Assembly: GCF_006547145.1 (NCBI RefSeq)
Contig: NZ_CP041244.1
Location: forward strand, 9,114,001 to 9,178,000
Length of the DNA stretch: 64,000 nucleotides
Direction: 5' to 3'
From: Actinomadura sp. WMMA1423
GTDB lineage: Bacteria; Actinomycetota; Actinomycetes; Streptosporangiales; Streptosporangiaceae
Part shown: positions 7,978 through 16,403 of the stretch, piece after piece
Layout: every line of letters starts with the position of its first letter
Numbering within the stretch: position 1 is the stretch's first letter
Program-made: the position numbers and the translations under genes
The notes under the pieces: model-generated
Seen by the model: only the letters and a program-made list of their open reading frames with translations
What the model was told of the DNA's origin: nothing
Database searches by the model: none

Positions 7978-9698
7978 CGGGCTCCGCGATCCGGCGGCTG
8001 CGCGGGCTGCTGCCCCGCCGGTCGGACTGGGCGCCCGCGCGCCGGTCGCCCGGCCGGGATCTGACGGCCGGGCTGGTCGTGGCGGTGGTGGCGCTGCCGC
8101 TGGCGCTGGCGTTCGGGATCAGTTCGGGGCTCGGCGCCCAGGCCGGCCTGGTCACCGCGATCGTGGCGGGGACGCTGGCGGCGGTGTTCGGCGGCAGCAA
8201 CCTGCAGGTGTCCGGGCCGACCGGCGCGATGACGGTCGTGCTCGCGCCGATCGTCGCCGAGCACGGGGCCGACGGCGTGCTCATGGTCGGGCTGATGGCG
8301 GGGATCATCCTGCTGGGGATGGCGGCGCTGCGCGCGGGCCGGTTCGCCGCGCTGCTCCCCACCCCGGTCATCGAGGGGTTCACCGCCGGCATCGCCGTGG
8401 TCATCGCCCTCCAGCAGGTGCCCGCCGCGCTCGGGGTGACCGGCCCGCACGCGGAGAAGGTGTGGCAGGCCGCGGGGCAGGCCGCCGTCCGGTTCGCCCA
8501 GCATCCGACCGCCGCCGCCCCGGCCATGGCGGTGGCGGTCGCCGCGCTGATGCTGGCCGGTGCCCGGATCCGTCCGACCGTGCCGTTCTCGCTGATCGGC
8601 ATCGTGGGGGCCACCCTGGTCGCGGAGGCCGCCTCGCTGGACGTCGCCCGCATCGGCGCGCTGCCGGCCGGACTGCCCGCGCCGACCCTGGGATTCCTGG
8701 ACGCCGGCGCGGCGGCGGCGCTGCTGCCCTCGGCGCTGGCGGTGGCGGCGCTGGCCGCGCTGGAGAGCCTGCTGTGCGCCACGGTCGCCGACGCCATGAG
8801 CGTCGGCGAGAGGCACGACCCCGACCGCGAGCTGTTCGGGCAGGGCGTCGCCAACCTGGCCGCGCCGTTGCTGGGCGGGGTCCCCGCGACCGCGGCGATC
8901 GCGCGCACCGCGGTCAACGTCCGGGCCGGCGCCCGGTCCAGGCTGGCCGCCCTCACCCACGCCGCCGTGCTGGCCGCCATCGTCCTGGCCGCCGGGAGCC
9001 TGGTCGGCCGCATCCCGCTGGCGGCGCTGGCCGGGGTGCTGCTGGCCACCACCGTCCGCATGGTGGAGGCCGGGTCGCTGCGCGCGATCGCGCGGGCCAC
9101 CCGCGGCGACGCGGTCGTGCTGGTCCTGACCTTCGCGGTCACCGTCGTGTTCGACCTGATCACCGCGGTGGCCGTCGGCGTCGCGCTGGCCGTCGTGGTG
9201 GCGCTGCGCGCCGTCGCCGCCTCCGGCCGCCTCGACCAGGTGCCCCTCAGGGACGGCGGCACCGAAGGCGACCACTCCGCCGAGGAGCAGCGGCTCCTGG
9301 ACGAGCACATCGTCGCCTACCGCTTCGACGGCCCGCTCTTCTTCGCCGCCGCGCACCGCTTCCTGCTGGAACTGTCGGAGGTCGGCGACGTCCGGATCGT
9401 CATCCTGCGGATGTCGCGGATCTCGGCGCTGGACGCGACCGGCGCCGGTGTCCTCGGCGACGCCATCACCCGGTTGGAGGACCGCGGCATCACCGTCCTG
9501 GTCTCCGGCGTCAGGCCCGGCCACGACCAGATCCTGGCCGCCCTCGGCGTCGCCGAGCACCTACGCCGCGACGGCCTGGTCTTCCCCACGACCCCCGACG
9601 CGATCGCCCATGCCCGCGCCCGCCTCGGCGCCGACGGAGTCCTGCCGCCCGACGGCCCCGCCGAACGGCCCAGCCTCACCCCTGAGCCGTCCACCTGA
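7974..9698 (+). CDS. SulP-family inorganic anion transporter with STAS domain
   Basis: A 574-aa membrane transporter beginning at a GTG that overlaps the ArsR stop. The N-terminal region (about 30-420) holds the multi-helix SulP core, including GRDLTAGLVVAVVALPLALAF and SNLQVSGPTGAMTVVLAP, the latter matching the conserved SulP anion-site segment. The C-terminus (about 450-550) is a cytoplasmic STAS domain (VILRMSRISALDATGAGVL). Family members carry sulfate, bicarbonate or other anions by proton or sodium coupling. The true substrate cannot be told from sequence. Two longer frames over this gene on the opposite strand are shadows. Confidence 0.93.
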   Translation: MTGSAIRRLRGLLPRRSDWAPARRSPGRDLTAGLVVAVVALPLALAFGISSGLGAQAGLVTAIVAGTLAAVFGGSNLQVSGPTGAMTVVLAPIVAEHGADGVLMVGLMAGIILLGMAALRAGRFAALLPTPVIEGFTAGIAVVIALQQVPAALGVTGPHAEKVWQAAGQAAVRFAQHPTAAAPAMAVAVAALMLAGARIRPTVPFSLIGIVGATLVAEAASLDVARIGALPAGLPAPTLGFLDAGAAAALLPSALAVAALAALESLLCATVADAMSVGERHDPDRELFGQGVANLAAPLLGGVPATAAIARTAVNVRAGARSRLAALTHAAVLAAIVLAAGSLVGRIPLAALAGVLLATTVRMVEAGSLRAIARATRGDAVVLVLTFAVTVVFDLITAVAVGVALAVVVALRAVAASGRLDQVPLRDGGTEGDHSAEEQRLLDEHIVAYRFDGPLFFAAAHRFLLELSEVGDVRIVILRMSRISALDATGAGVLGDAITRLEDRGITVLVSGVRPGHDQILAALGVAEHLRRDGLVFPTTPDAIAHARARLGADGVLPPDGPAERPSLTPEPST

Positions 9699-9736
9699 CC
9701 CCGGGCTCCGGCCCGATCGGACGCCGCCTGCAAGGT

Positions 9737-10618
9737 TCATGACCGGGAACGGGCTCCGGCGTCTCTGGCCGACCTGGCCCTGGCTCTGTACTCGGTCGGC
9801 GTCAGCCCCACGAGTTCACGGAAGCGCCGTGCGAAATACGTGGGGTCGTCCCATCCCACGGCCGCGCCGACGCGCGCGGCCGGGAGGTCGGAGCCGGCGA
9901 GCAGGTCGGCGGCCCGCTCGGCCCGGATCCGGGCCAGGTGGTTCAGCGGGGACACCCCCACGTGCCGGACGAAGAGGCGCCCCAGGTAGTCGGGGTCGAG
10001 GCCGGCGGCGCGCGCGAGGCCGTCCAGCCTCCAGGCGTCGGCGGGCGCCTCCTCCATCCGGGCGATCGAGGCGGCGACCGCCGGGTGCGGGGCGGGCGCG
10101 GTGTCGCCCGGTGCGCTCGCGTCGGCGAGGATGCCGAGGACGGTGACGAGCCTGCCCAGCGCTCGGCCCGTACGCGGACGCGGCCCTGCCATGTCCGCAT
10201 CGAGAAGCCCGATCTGCTCCATGGCCTCGTCGGCGGCGTCCGGCCCGAGGACGGTCACCGCCACGCCCCTGGAGCCGGGCGCCACCGGCTCGGTCCACAA
10301 CAGGCGGCGAAGCGCTTGGACCTGGTACATGCCGCCCAGTTCGGAACGCAGCGCCTGCGCCGACACGCAGCAGTTGGCGACGACGAGGTCCGCGCAGTCC
10401 TCGAAGGAGTGCCACGCGCCCGGCCGGAGCACGACGGCCTGGCCGTGCCGCAGCCGGTGCTCCCCTCGGGCGGTCACGTGCGTGCCCTGGCCGGTCCCGA
10501 TGACGGCGATCTCGACGAAGTCGTGTGCGTGGGCTCGGACGTCCGAGGACAGCCGGTGCACGCCTCCCCAGACCGGACCGTCCGCGAACAGCCCCTGCTC
10601 GTGCAGCACCGTCGCCAT
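9737..10618 (-). CDS. AraC-family transcriptional regulator with cupin sensor domain
   Basis: A 293-aa regulator. The N-terminal cupin-like arm (about 10-110) has HAHDFVEIAVIGTGQGTHV and a later GQAVVLRPGAWHSFEDC. The C-terminal pair of helix-turn-helix motifs (about 185-280) includes LDGLARAAGLDPDYLGRLF and VGAAVGWDDPTYFARRFREL, the standard AraC signature. It is divergent from the phytanoyl-CoA-dioxygenase-like gene at 10688, with a 69-bp shared promoter region, and probably controls it. Inducer unknown. Confidence 0.92.
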   Translation of the reverse strand: MATVLHEQGLFADGPVWGGVHRLSSDVRAHAHDFVEIAVIGTGQGTHVTARGEHRLRHGQAVVLRPGAWHSFEDCADLVVANCCVSAQALRSELGGMYQVQALRRLLWTEPVAPGSRGVAVTVLGPDAADEAMEQIGLLDADMAGPRPRTGRALGRLVTVLGILADASAPGDTAPAPHPAVAASIARMEEAPADAWRLDGLARAAGLDPDYLGRLFVRHVGVSPLNHLARIRAERAADLLAGSDLPAARVGAAVGWDDPTYFARRFRELVGLTPTEYRARARSARDAGARSRS

Positions 10619-10687
10619 GTCGGAATCGTACGAGTACTGGACGGGATCCGCCTAGGCGCGGGCGCACGGTGCCGGGAGGCTGTCGGC

Positions 10688-11461
10688 ATGCGCAGAGAGA
10701 CAGACATCGGTCCGGACGGACGCCTCCCCGACGATCTCGTCAACGGCTACCGGGAGCACGGTTTTGTACGAGTCCGCGGGGTGCTCGGGCCCGAGCAGGT
10801 CGAGCGCTTCGGGGCGGCTGCGGATGCGTACCTCGAAGGCCACCGCGGGGACAGCCTGGAGAAGGGCGGCGCCTTCAGCCAGCTGGTCAACGTCTGGCAG
10901 GCCGACCAGGACCTGCGGGACCTCACGTTCGACCGGCGCCTCGGCCGGATCGCCGAGCAGCTGGCCGGATTTCCGGTGCGGCTGTGGCACGACCAGATGC
11001 TGGTGAAGGAGCCGCACAGCAACACCGCCACGGAGTTCCACCAGGACCGGCCGTACTGGCCGCACGCCGGTGACCGGCTCCCGCTCTCGGCGTGGATCGC
11101 GCTGGTCGACGTCCCGCCCGAACGGGGGTGCATGACGTTCCTGCCCGGCACCCAGGACCGCAGCGGCCTGCGCGCGCAGGATCTCCACGACGAGGACGAC
11201 CTGTTCGCGGTGGATCCGGAGCTCCGGTGGATCCCGCGGGTGACCGTCCCGCTCCGAGCGGGGGACTGCACCTTCCACAGCGGCTACACCGGTCACATGG
11301 CCTTGCCGAACTCGACCGATCTGGCGAGGCTCGCGCACGTCGTCATCTACATGGACGCGGAGACCGCCTTCAGCGGCGGCTCACACCCCGTGACCGACTC
11401 CCTGGGCCTCGCCAAGGGAACCCGGCTGGACGGCGACGCCTTCCCGCGCCCGTGGGCGTGA
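10688..11461 (+). CDS. Phytanoyl-CoA dioxygenase (PhyH) family protein
   Basis: A 257-aa Fe(II)/2-oxoglutarate-dependent oxygenase. The facial triad is visible as His118-x-Asp120 (EFHQDRPYW) and a distal His197 (CTFHSGYTGH), with Arg214 downstream as the probable 2-oxoglutarate anchor. The short length is typical of bacterial PhyH proteins that hydroxylate small molecules or secondary metabolites rather than phytanoyl-CoA. The ATG at 10688 is chosen because the PhyH N-terminal helix (DDLVNGYREHGFVRVRGVL) follows directly. The longer upstream opening is antisense to the AraC gene. Divergent from AraC; substrate unknown. Confidence 0.88.
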   Translation: MRRETDIGPDGRLPDDLVNGYREHGFVRVRGVLGPEQVERFGAAADAYLEGHRGDSLEKGGAFSQLVNVWQADQDLRDLTFDRRLGRIAEQLAGFPVRLWHDQMLVKEPHSNTATEFHQDRPYWPHAGDRLPLSAWIALVDVPPERGCMTFLPGTQDRSGLRAQDLHDEDDLFAVDPELRWIPRVTVPLRAGDCTFHSGYTGHMALPNSTDLARLAHVVIYMDAETAFSGGSHPVTDSLGLAKGTRLDGDAFPRPWA

Positions 11462-11488
11462 GCCGCTGCCCGAGACGATCCGCGCGGA

Positions 11489-12751
11489 CTACCGGGGGCC
11501 TCGGTCTTCCATCGCGTCCGCGATGTCCTGGGTGAGGCTTGTGGTGTCGCCCAGGTCGTCCAGGCGGAGGCAGCGGTCGCGCCAACCGGTGAGCGCGCCC
11601 GCGGTCAGGGTGTCGAACTTCCTGAGGACCGCCTCCTTCGGGAGGGGGCGGTCCGGGGAGCCCAGGGCGTCGACCACACGCCGGGAAGCCGTTCCGGAGG
11701 GCATTTCGACCGTCACGCGGGCGGCCCAGTGGTCGGGGAGGAAGGAGTCCAGGGCCGGGTCCGGAACCAGCGTCACGGGCGGCACATCGTCGGTCAGCCT
11801 GGCCCGGCGGAACGTCGACACGTCCTCAGGGGCGCCGGACAGGGCGGCGGCGACCGCGAAGACCGCTCCGGCGGACGCCTCGGCGGGGCCCGGCACCTCC
11901 CTGTCCGCGTTGACGAACGACATCAGACCGGACGGAAGCGCCACCTCGACGCGGGCGGCGTCGCGGACGCCCAGTTCGAGCAGCGCGTCGATCACGGCGT
12001 GCAGCGGGCGGGCACACGGGTACGGCTTGAAGCCGCAGTGCTCGAGATGGACGCCCGCTGCGGGAGAGGGCGGCGCGGGAGGACGGGCGAGCGCCGACGC
12101 GGCCGGGCGGTCCAGCAGGCCCGGGCTGCCCGTCGCTCCGGCGCGCGCCAGGTAGGCCGCTTCGACGCCGTCCGCGGCGGCCCGGCCGGGGAGCAGGTAG
12201 TGGGCCTCGCCGAAGGTCCCGGACGAGAGCAGCCCGCCGAGGCCGGCCGCCGCCACCGCGAGCGCCGAAGCCGTCCGTTCCTCGTCCAGGTCCAGCAGGA
12301 CGGCGGTCGCGGCGGCGGCGCCGAGCGGACCGAACAGGGCCGTCGGCCACCAGCCGGACGCGTACAGCGCCGCGCCGCCGAACCGCAGGCCGGCCTCCAC
12401 CACCGCCTCGTACCCGGCGAGCACCGCGTCGACGACCGCCGCGCCCGGCCGCCCCTCGCGCTCGGCGACCAGCAGCGCCGCGGGGACGACGACCGCCGCG
12501 GGCACGACGGCGGCTCCGGCGTGCAGCGCGTCGAACTCGTCCAGGTGCGCCTGGGCCGACCAGCGCAGCACGCGGTCGCGCGGCGAGTCGCCGAAGTGCC
12601 CGGCCAGGGTCCCCGCGATCGGGTGGGCGGAGCCGGAGACGACGCAGCCCATCGTGTCCAGGACGTGCAGGGCCGCGAGACGGCGGACGTCCCGCGCCGC
12701 CGCCCGGGGAGCCCGCGCGGCCCGGGCGGCGAGGTCGCCGAGCGTGCTCAC
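11489..12751 (-). CDS. MmgE/PrpD family protein
   Basis: A 420-aa protein of the MmgE/PrpD fold, whose members include 2-methylcitrate dehydratase and aconitate decarboxylase. Landmarks: HVLDTMGCVVSGSAHP near residue 30, DEFDALHAGAAVVPAAV near 70-85, and HLEHCGFKPYPCARPLHAV in the second half, the conserved family segment. It starts at a GTG overlapping the stop of the LLM oxidoreductase gene. It is the last gene of the long minus-strand catabolic array, so it probably acts late, as a dehydratase or isomerase on an aliphatic acid produced by ring cleavage. The exact reaction is not deducible. Confidence 0.87.
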   Translation of the reverse strand: MSTLGDLAARAARAPRAAARDVRRLAALHVLDTMGCVVSGSAHPIAGTLAGHFGDSPRDRVLRWSAQAHLDEFDALHAGAAVVPAAVVVPAALLVAEREGRPGAAVVDAVLAGYEAVVEAGLRFGGAALYASGWWPTALFGPLGAAAATAVLLDLDEERTASALAVAAAGLGGLLSSGTFGEAHYLLPGRAAADGVEAAYLARAGATGSPGLLDRPAASALARPPAPPSPAAGVHLEHCGFKPYPCARPLHAVIDALLELGVRDAARVEVALPSGLMSFVNADREVPGPAEASAGAVFAVAAALSGAPEDVSTFRRARLTDDVPPVTLVPDPALDSFLPDHWAARVTVEMPSGTASRRVVDALGSPDRPLPKEAVLRKFDTLTAGALTGWRDRCLRLDDLGDTTSLTQDIADAMEDRGPR

Positions 12752-13752
12752 AGGCGCGGCAGGACGTCGCCGCCGACGGCCTCGATGAGGTCGTGCGGCG
12801 GCTCGTAGGAGCCGACGTGCTGGAGGAACACGCCGGACGCTCCCGCCTCGAAGGTCTCCCGGAGCCGGGCCGCGACCTGCTCGGCGGTGCCGATCAGGCA
12901 GAAGGCGCGGGCGAAGGCGAGCGCGTCCTCGTCGGACACCCAGCGGTCCGCGACCTTGACGGCGTGCTCCCAGTCCTCGGCGTGCCCGATGTCGGGGTAG
13001 ACCTCGTCGATGCGGTCCGGGACCGAGAGGCGGATCCCCGCGAGGGCGAGGAAGGGGGCGCCGCCGTTCTGCGCGATCGACGCGCAGATGGGCTTCAGCT
13101 TCCGGGCCGAGGCGAGGACGTCGTCGGTGACCTCGCAGAACGCCGACACCGTCAGCGGCACGTCGCCGGACCGGCCGGCCTCCCGCGCGCCCTCGCGGAC
13201 CTGCGCCGCCGCGGCGGCGAGGGTCTCGGGCGAGACGCCGCTGAGCAGGACGACGCCGTCCGCGACGGCGCCCGCCAGCCGCAGGTTGCGCGGCCCGCTC
13301 GCGGCGAGGTGGACGGGCACGGCCGGCGCGGGGTCGCGCAGCCGCGACCGCACCGTGCCGTAGTCCCACTCCTCCCCGGCGAGGAGGGCCCGCAGCTGGG
13401 CCAGCCCTTCCTTGAGCTCCGCGCGGGTGCTGGCGCGCAGCCCGATCGGCACGACGGAGCTGTTCCCGACGCCGAGTCCGAGGGTGAAGCGTCCGGGCGC
13501 CAGCTCGGCGACGGTCCGGGCGGCGGAGGCCACGACGGACGGGTGCCGGGTCGCGACGTTGGTGACGGCCGTGCCGAGCCCGATCCGCTCGGTGCGCAGC
13601 GCGGTCACCGACAGGACGGAGAAGACGTCCCGCCACAGCAGCTGCGAGTCGGGGAACCAGACCTCGTCGAACCCGAGGCCCTCGGCCCGGGCCGCGACGG
13701 AGGCGAGCCGGTCCGGGCGGTCGCAGGCCGGGATGCGGATGCCGACCTTCAC
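12748..13752 (-). CDS. LLM-class (luciferase-like) F420/flavin-dependent oxidoreductase
   Basis: A 334-aa TIM-barrel enzyme of the bacterial luciferase-like family. It starts VKVGIRIPACDRPDRLAS, followed by GFDEVWFPDS and ALRTERIGLGTAVTNVATRHP, then GRFTLGLGVGNS, all positions typical of F420-dependent 5,10-methylenetetrahydromethanopterin reductase-like proteins. The GTG start at 13752 overlaps the stop of the hydrolase gene upstream, and its own stop overlaps the MmgE/PrpD start, so it is tightly coupled. It probably reduces or oxidises an intermediate of the surrounding aromatic catabolic pathway. Cofactor (F420 or FMN) not certain. Confidence 0.88.
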   Translation of the reverse strand: MKVGIRIPACDRPDRLASVAARAEGLGFDEVWFPDSQLLWRDVFSVLSVTALRTERIGLGTAVTNVATRHPSVVASAARTVAELAPGRFTLGLGVGNSSVVPIGLRASTRAELKEGLAQLRALLAGEEWDYGTVRSRLRDPAPAVPVHLAASGPRNLRLAGAVADGVVLLSGVSPETLAAAAAQVREGAREAGRSGDVPLTVSAFCEVTDDVLASARKLKPICASIAQNGGAPFLALAGIRLSVPDRIDEVYPDIGHAEDWEHAVKVADRWVSDEDALAFARAFCLIGTAEQVAARLRETFEAGASGVFLQHVGSYEPPHDLIEAVGGDVLPRL

Positions 13753-14600
13753 CGCGCTTCCCCGAGGAAGTCCAGGTTGAGGCGGTTGAAGCGGGCGGCG
13801 TGCTCGTGCTGGGGCCAGTGCCCGCACTCGCCGAAGACCTCCAGCCGGGAGCCGGGGATGCTGTCGTTCATCCGGTGCGCCTCGGGGACGTCGCCGAAGG
13901 GGTTCTGCGCCCCCCACACGATGAGTGTGGGGGCGCTGATCCTGCCCATCTGCTCGGCGGTGAGGAGGTCGGGCTCGCGGTTCTCCATCTCCTGGAGGCA
14001 GAGCAGGTTGTCGACGCGCTTGACGAACTCGGGCCGGTGGTAGATCGCGTGCCTGACCTCGACGAGCTCCTCGGACACGTCCTTCGCCGGGTCGTGCATC
14101 AGCAGGTGGAGGCGCTTGCGGGTCAGGTCGATGTCGTCCTCGGCGACGGCCTTGCGGGTGCTGGTCTTGATGCGTTCCATGACCGCGGGGTTGGCGACGG
14201 TCCCGCCGGGGGCGACGAGCGTGAGCCGCCCGACGCGGTCCGGGTGGTCGGCGGCGAGGCGGCCCGCCACCCAGCCGCCCAGCGACTCGCCGACGAAGTG
14301 GGCGCGGTCGATGCCGCAGGCGTCCAGGTAGGCGAGGACGTGGTCGACGTAGCGGGGGATGCGGTACGGCTCGTCCACGCCCTCGGTGTAGCCGTGCCCG
14401 AGCATGTCGACGGCGTGGCAGGCGTACCGCTCGGCGTGCGCCGGGATGTTGCGGACGAACGCCTCCAGGTGGCCGCTCGTGCCGTGCAGGAACACGACGG
14501 CCTCTCCCGTCCCGGCCTGGAGCGCCCGGGTGCGGACGCCGCCGGCGTCGATGAAGCGGACGGCGTGGTCGACGCCGGTGAGGTCGGTCCAGATGCTCAT
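13749..14600 (-). CDS. Alpha/beta hydrolase, meta-cleavage product hydrolase type
   Basis: A 283-aa alpha/beta hydrolase. The oxyanion segment is VVFLHGTSGHLEAF. The nucleophile elbow is VGESLGGWVAGRLA with Ser as nucleophile. The acid follows in IVWGAQNPFGDV and the catalytic His in GECGHWPQHEH. This layout and length are those of C-C bond hydrolases (MhpC, BphD, HsaD) acting after extradiol ring cleavage. The start at 14600 overlaps the stop of the LigB-type dioxygenase gene (ATGA), the expected order for consecutive pathway steps. An upstream in-frame ATG at 14675 lies inside the dioxygenase gene and is not favoured. Confidence 0.9.
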   Translation of the reverse strand: MSIWTDLTGVDHAVRFIDAGGVRTRALQAGTGEAVVFLHGTSGHLEAFVRNIPAHAERYACHAVDMLGHGYTEGVDEPYRIPRYVDHVLAYLDACGIDRAHFVGESLGGWVAGRLAADHPDRVGRLTLVAPGGTVANPAVMERIKTSTRKAVAEDDIDLTRKRLHLLMHDPAKDVSEELVEVRHAIYHRPEFVKRVDNLLCLQEMENREPDLLTAEQMGRISAPTLIVWGAQNPFGDVPEAHRMNDSIPGSRLEVFGECGHWPQHEHAARFNRLNLDFLGEAR

Positions 14601-15568
14601 GCGTGCTCCTTGGTCACTGCGGGCTCCTCGGCGGCTGCGGGCTCGACGACGGCGACGCCCATTCCGGTGAGCCATTCGGGGATGGCGGCGTAGGCGAGGG
14701 TCTCGCCGCGCGCGCCGGGTCCGAGGGCGGCGAGCATGGCGATCCAGGAGCGGATCTCCTGGGCGCCGTTGCCGGCCTCGGCGTCGATGTCGGCGGCGGT
14801 CCGGCCCAGGACGGGGCCGAGGTCGCCGCCCTCGACGAGCTTCAGGAACGCCTCGTCGAACGCGGGGTTCACGTCGGCCTCGGCGGCGCGGATGATCTGC
14901 CGCCGCCGGACCTCGTAGTCACCCCACGAGCCGCGCCCGTTCAGCCACGCCTCGACCAGGAAGCGGTCGTCGTCGGAGAGGGTCTCGAACCACTTCGGCC
15001 ACGGCAGCCGGTGCGACAGCCCGCCGGAGGCGACGACGGCGACGCGCTTGCCCGCGCCGTCGGCGGCGACGGCGCGGCCGAGCGCCGCGCCGAGGTCGTG
15101 GCAGCGCCGCGGCGACGGCAGCGGCGGCGCGAACATGTTGATCACGATCGGGACGATGGGGACGTCCAGGTCCGGCACCAGGTGCTGGAGCCCGTGGGTG
15201 ATGCCGTGGTCCACGGTGAGCCGCAGGGAGAAGGCCGGGTCGAACCCGTCGTCCACGAGGGAGGTGACCAGGTGCCGCGCCAGTTCCGTGTCCGCGGGCA
15301 GCGGGCCGCCGGGCGTCCCGGCCTCGCCGGCTCCGAGCACCTCGCCGACGCCGAGGGTGAACGCGGGCATCATGTCGAGGAAGAACCCGCGGAAGTGGTT
15401 CGACCCGATGATGACGATGGTGTCGGGGGCGGCGGCGAGCAGCCGGTCGCGGGCGCGCTCCAGCCCGTCCCGGAAGCGGTGGGCGCCCTCCAGGTGGTCG
15501 ACCTTGTCCCAGTCGGTGTTCATCAGGGTGCTGTGGGAGGCACCCACGCCGAGCACGATGTCGCTCAT
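14597..15568 (-). CDS. LigB-type extradiol ring-cleavage dioxygenase
   Basis: A 323-aa class III (LigB superfamily) extradiol dioxygenase, closest in layout to MhpB, which opens a catechol-type ring next to its hydroxyls with non-haem Fe(II) and O2. Metal-site features: His12 in GVGASHSTLMN, the IIGSNHFRGFFLDMMP segment around residue 57, and DHGITHGLQHLVP around 130. VASGGLSHRLPWPKW follows the family pattern. It precedes and overlaps the meta-cleavage hydrolase gene. A 94-bp gap separates it from the TetR gene upstream. The substrate is probably a catechol made by the oxygenases encoded nearby. Confidence 0.9.
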   Translation of the reverse strand: MSDIVLGVGASHSTLMNTDWDKVDHLEGAHRFRDGLERARDRLLAAAPDTIVIIGSNHFRGFFLDMMPAFTLGVGEVLGAGEAGTPGGPLPADTELARHLVTSLVDDGFDPAFSLRLTVDHGITHGLQHLVPDLDVPIVPIVINMFAPPLPSPRRCHDLGAALGRAVAADGAGKRVAVVASGGLSHRLPWPKWFETLSDDDRFLVEAWLNGRGSWGDYEVRRRQIIRAAEADVNPAFDEAFLKLVEGGDLGPVLGRTAADIDAEAGNGAQEIRSWIAMLAALGPGARGETLAYAAIPEWLTGMGVAVVEPAAAEEPAVTKEHA

Positions 15569-15662
15569 CAGCTCCTCCAGCGCAGGACGGACGGGGCGGC
15601 GATCCGCCCCGTCCTCGGGGTGGTCGTCGCCGTCCGCCCGCGCGGGGCGGCCGGATCGCGGG

Positions 15663-16367
15663 TCAGGGGCGCCCGGCCGCGAGCCCTCTCAGCAGGACGT
15701 CGAGTCCCGCGTGGAACTGCCGGTCCGTGGGGAGCCAGGCCAGTTCCGGGGACAGCTCGATCATGTTCGGGAACTCGCCGGCCGGCAGCGCCGAGTAGAA
15801 GTGGGCCCGCTGCCTGCGCAGCTCGGCCGCGTCCTCGCCGTCCCCGCCCCACGGCCGCGGCATCTGGTAGGCGGCGAAGCCGAGCGTGTACGTCAGAAGG
15901 AGCCCGTAGACGCAGACCGCGTCCGCCGGCGGCAGCCCGCTCTGCCGGAGCCGCGCCAGGACGCGCTCGAACGCGCCGCTCAGCGAGCCGCGGCTCGCCG
16001 TGGTCCGGGTGGACAGCAGCCTGACCACGCTCGGGTGCTCGCGCATCATGGCCAGCAGCGCCTCGGCGATGCGGCGCGCCTCGGTGACGGGGTCGGGCCC
16101 GATCTCCTCGGGAAGCCGCAGGTTGCCGAGCACCTGGTCCGCCATCGCGTCGAGGATGTCGTCCTTGTTCTTGAAGTGGCGGTACAGGGCCATCGTGCTG
16201 AAGCCGAGCTCGCCCGCGAGGCGCCGCATGGTCAGCCCGTCGAGGCTCTCCCGGTCGCCGATCGCGATGGCGGCGTCCACGATGTCCTGCGCCGTGAGCG
16301 CCTTGGCCGGACGGCGTCCTCGGGGCGGGGGCCGCCGTGTCGTCACTCTTCGCTCCGTCTCGCCCAA
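15663..16367 (-). CDS. TetR/AcrR family regulator (paralogue of 28576-29223)
   Basis: A 234-aa TetR regulator. The helix-turn-helix spans about residues 25-70 (DIVDAAIAIGDRESLDGLT, then LGFSTMALYRHFKNKDDIL). The C-terminal domain has VVRLLSTR, LLLTYTLGFAAYQMPRPWG and RQRAHFYSALPAGEFP, motifs that recur almost unchanged in the TetR protein at 28576. It sits inside the catabolic array, 36 bp after the M20 gene and 94 bp before the extradiol dioxygenase. It probably represses part of the array in response to a pathway compound. I found no clear palindrome in its own upstream gap. Confidence 0.9.
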   Translation of the reverse strand: MGETERRVTTRRPPPRGRRPAKALTAQDIVDAAIAIGDRESLDGLTMRRLAGELGFSTMALYRHFKNKDDILDAMADQVLGNLRLPEEIGPDPVTEARRIAEALLAMMREHPSVVRLLSTRTTASRGSLSGAFERVLARLRQSGLPPADAVCVYGLLLTYTLGFAAYQMPRPWGGDGEDAAELRRQRAHFYSALPAGEFPNMIELSPELAWLPTDRQFHAGLDVLLRGLAAGRP

Positions 16368-16403
16368 GGTCCTGAACTCTTCTCCGCTCGATCTTCTCCC
16401 GGA

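Noticed and set aside
10625..10640. GTACGAGTAC before the AraC gene as a fourth GTAC operator
   Set aside because: The spacer is 2 bp, not 3, and there is no shared -35/-10 arrangement. Probably chance.
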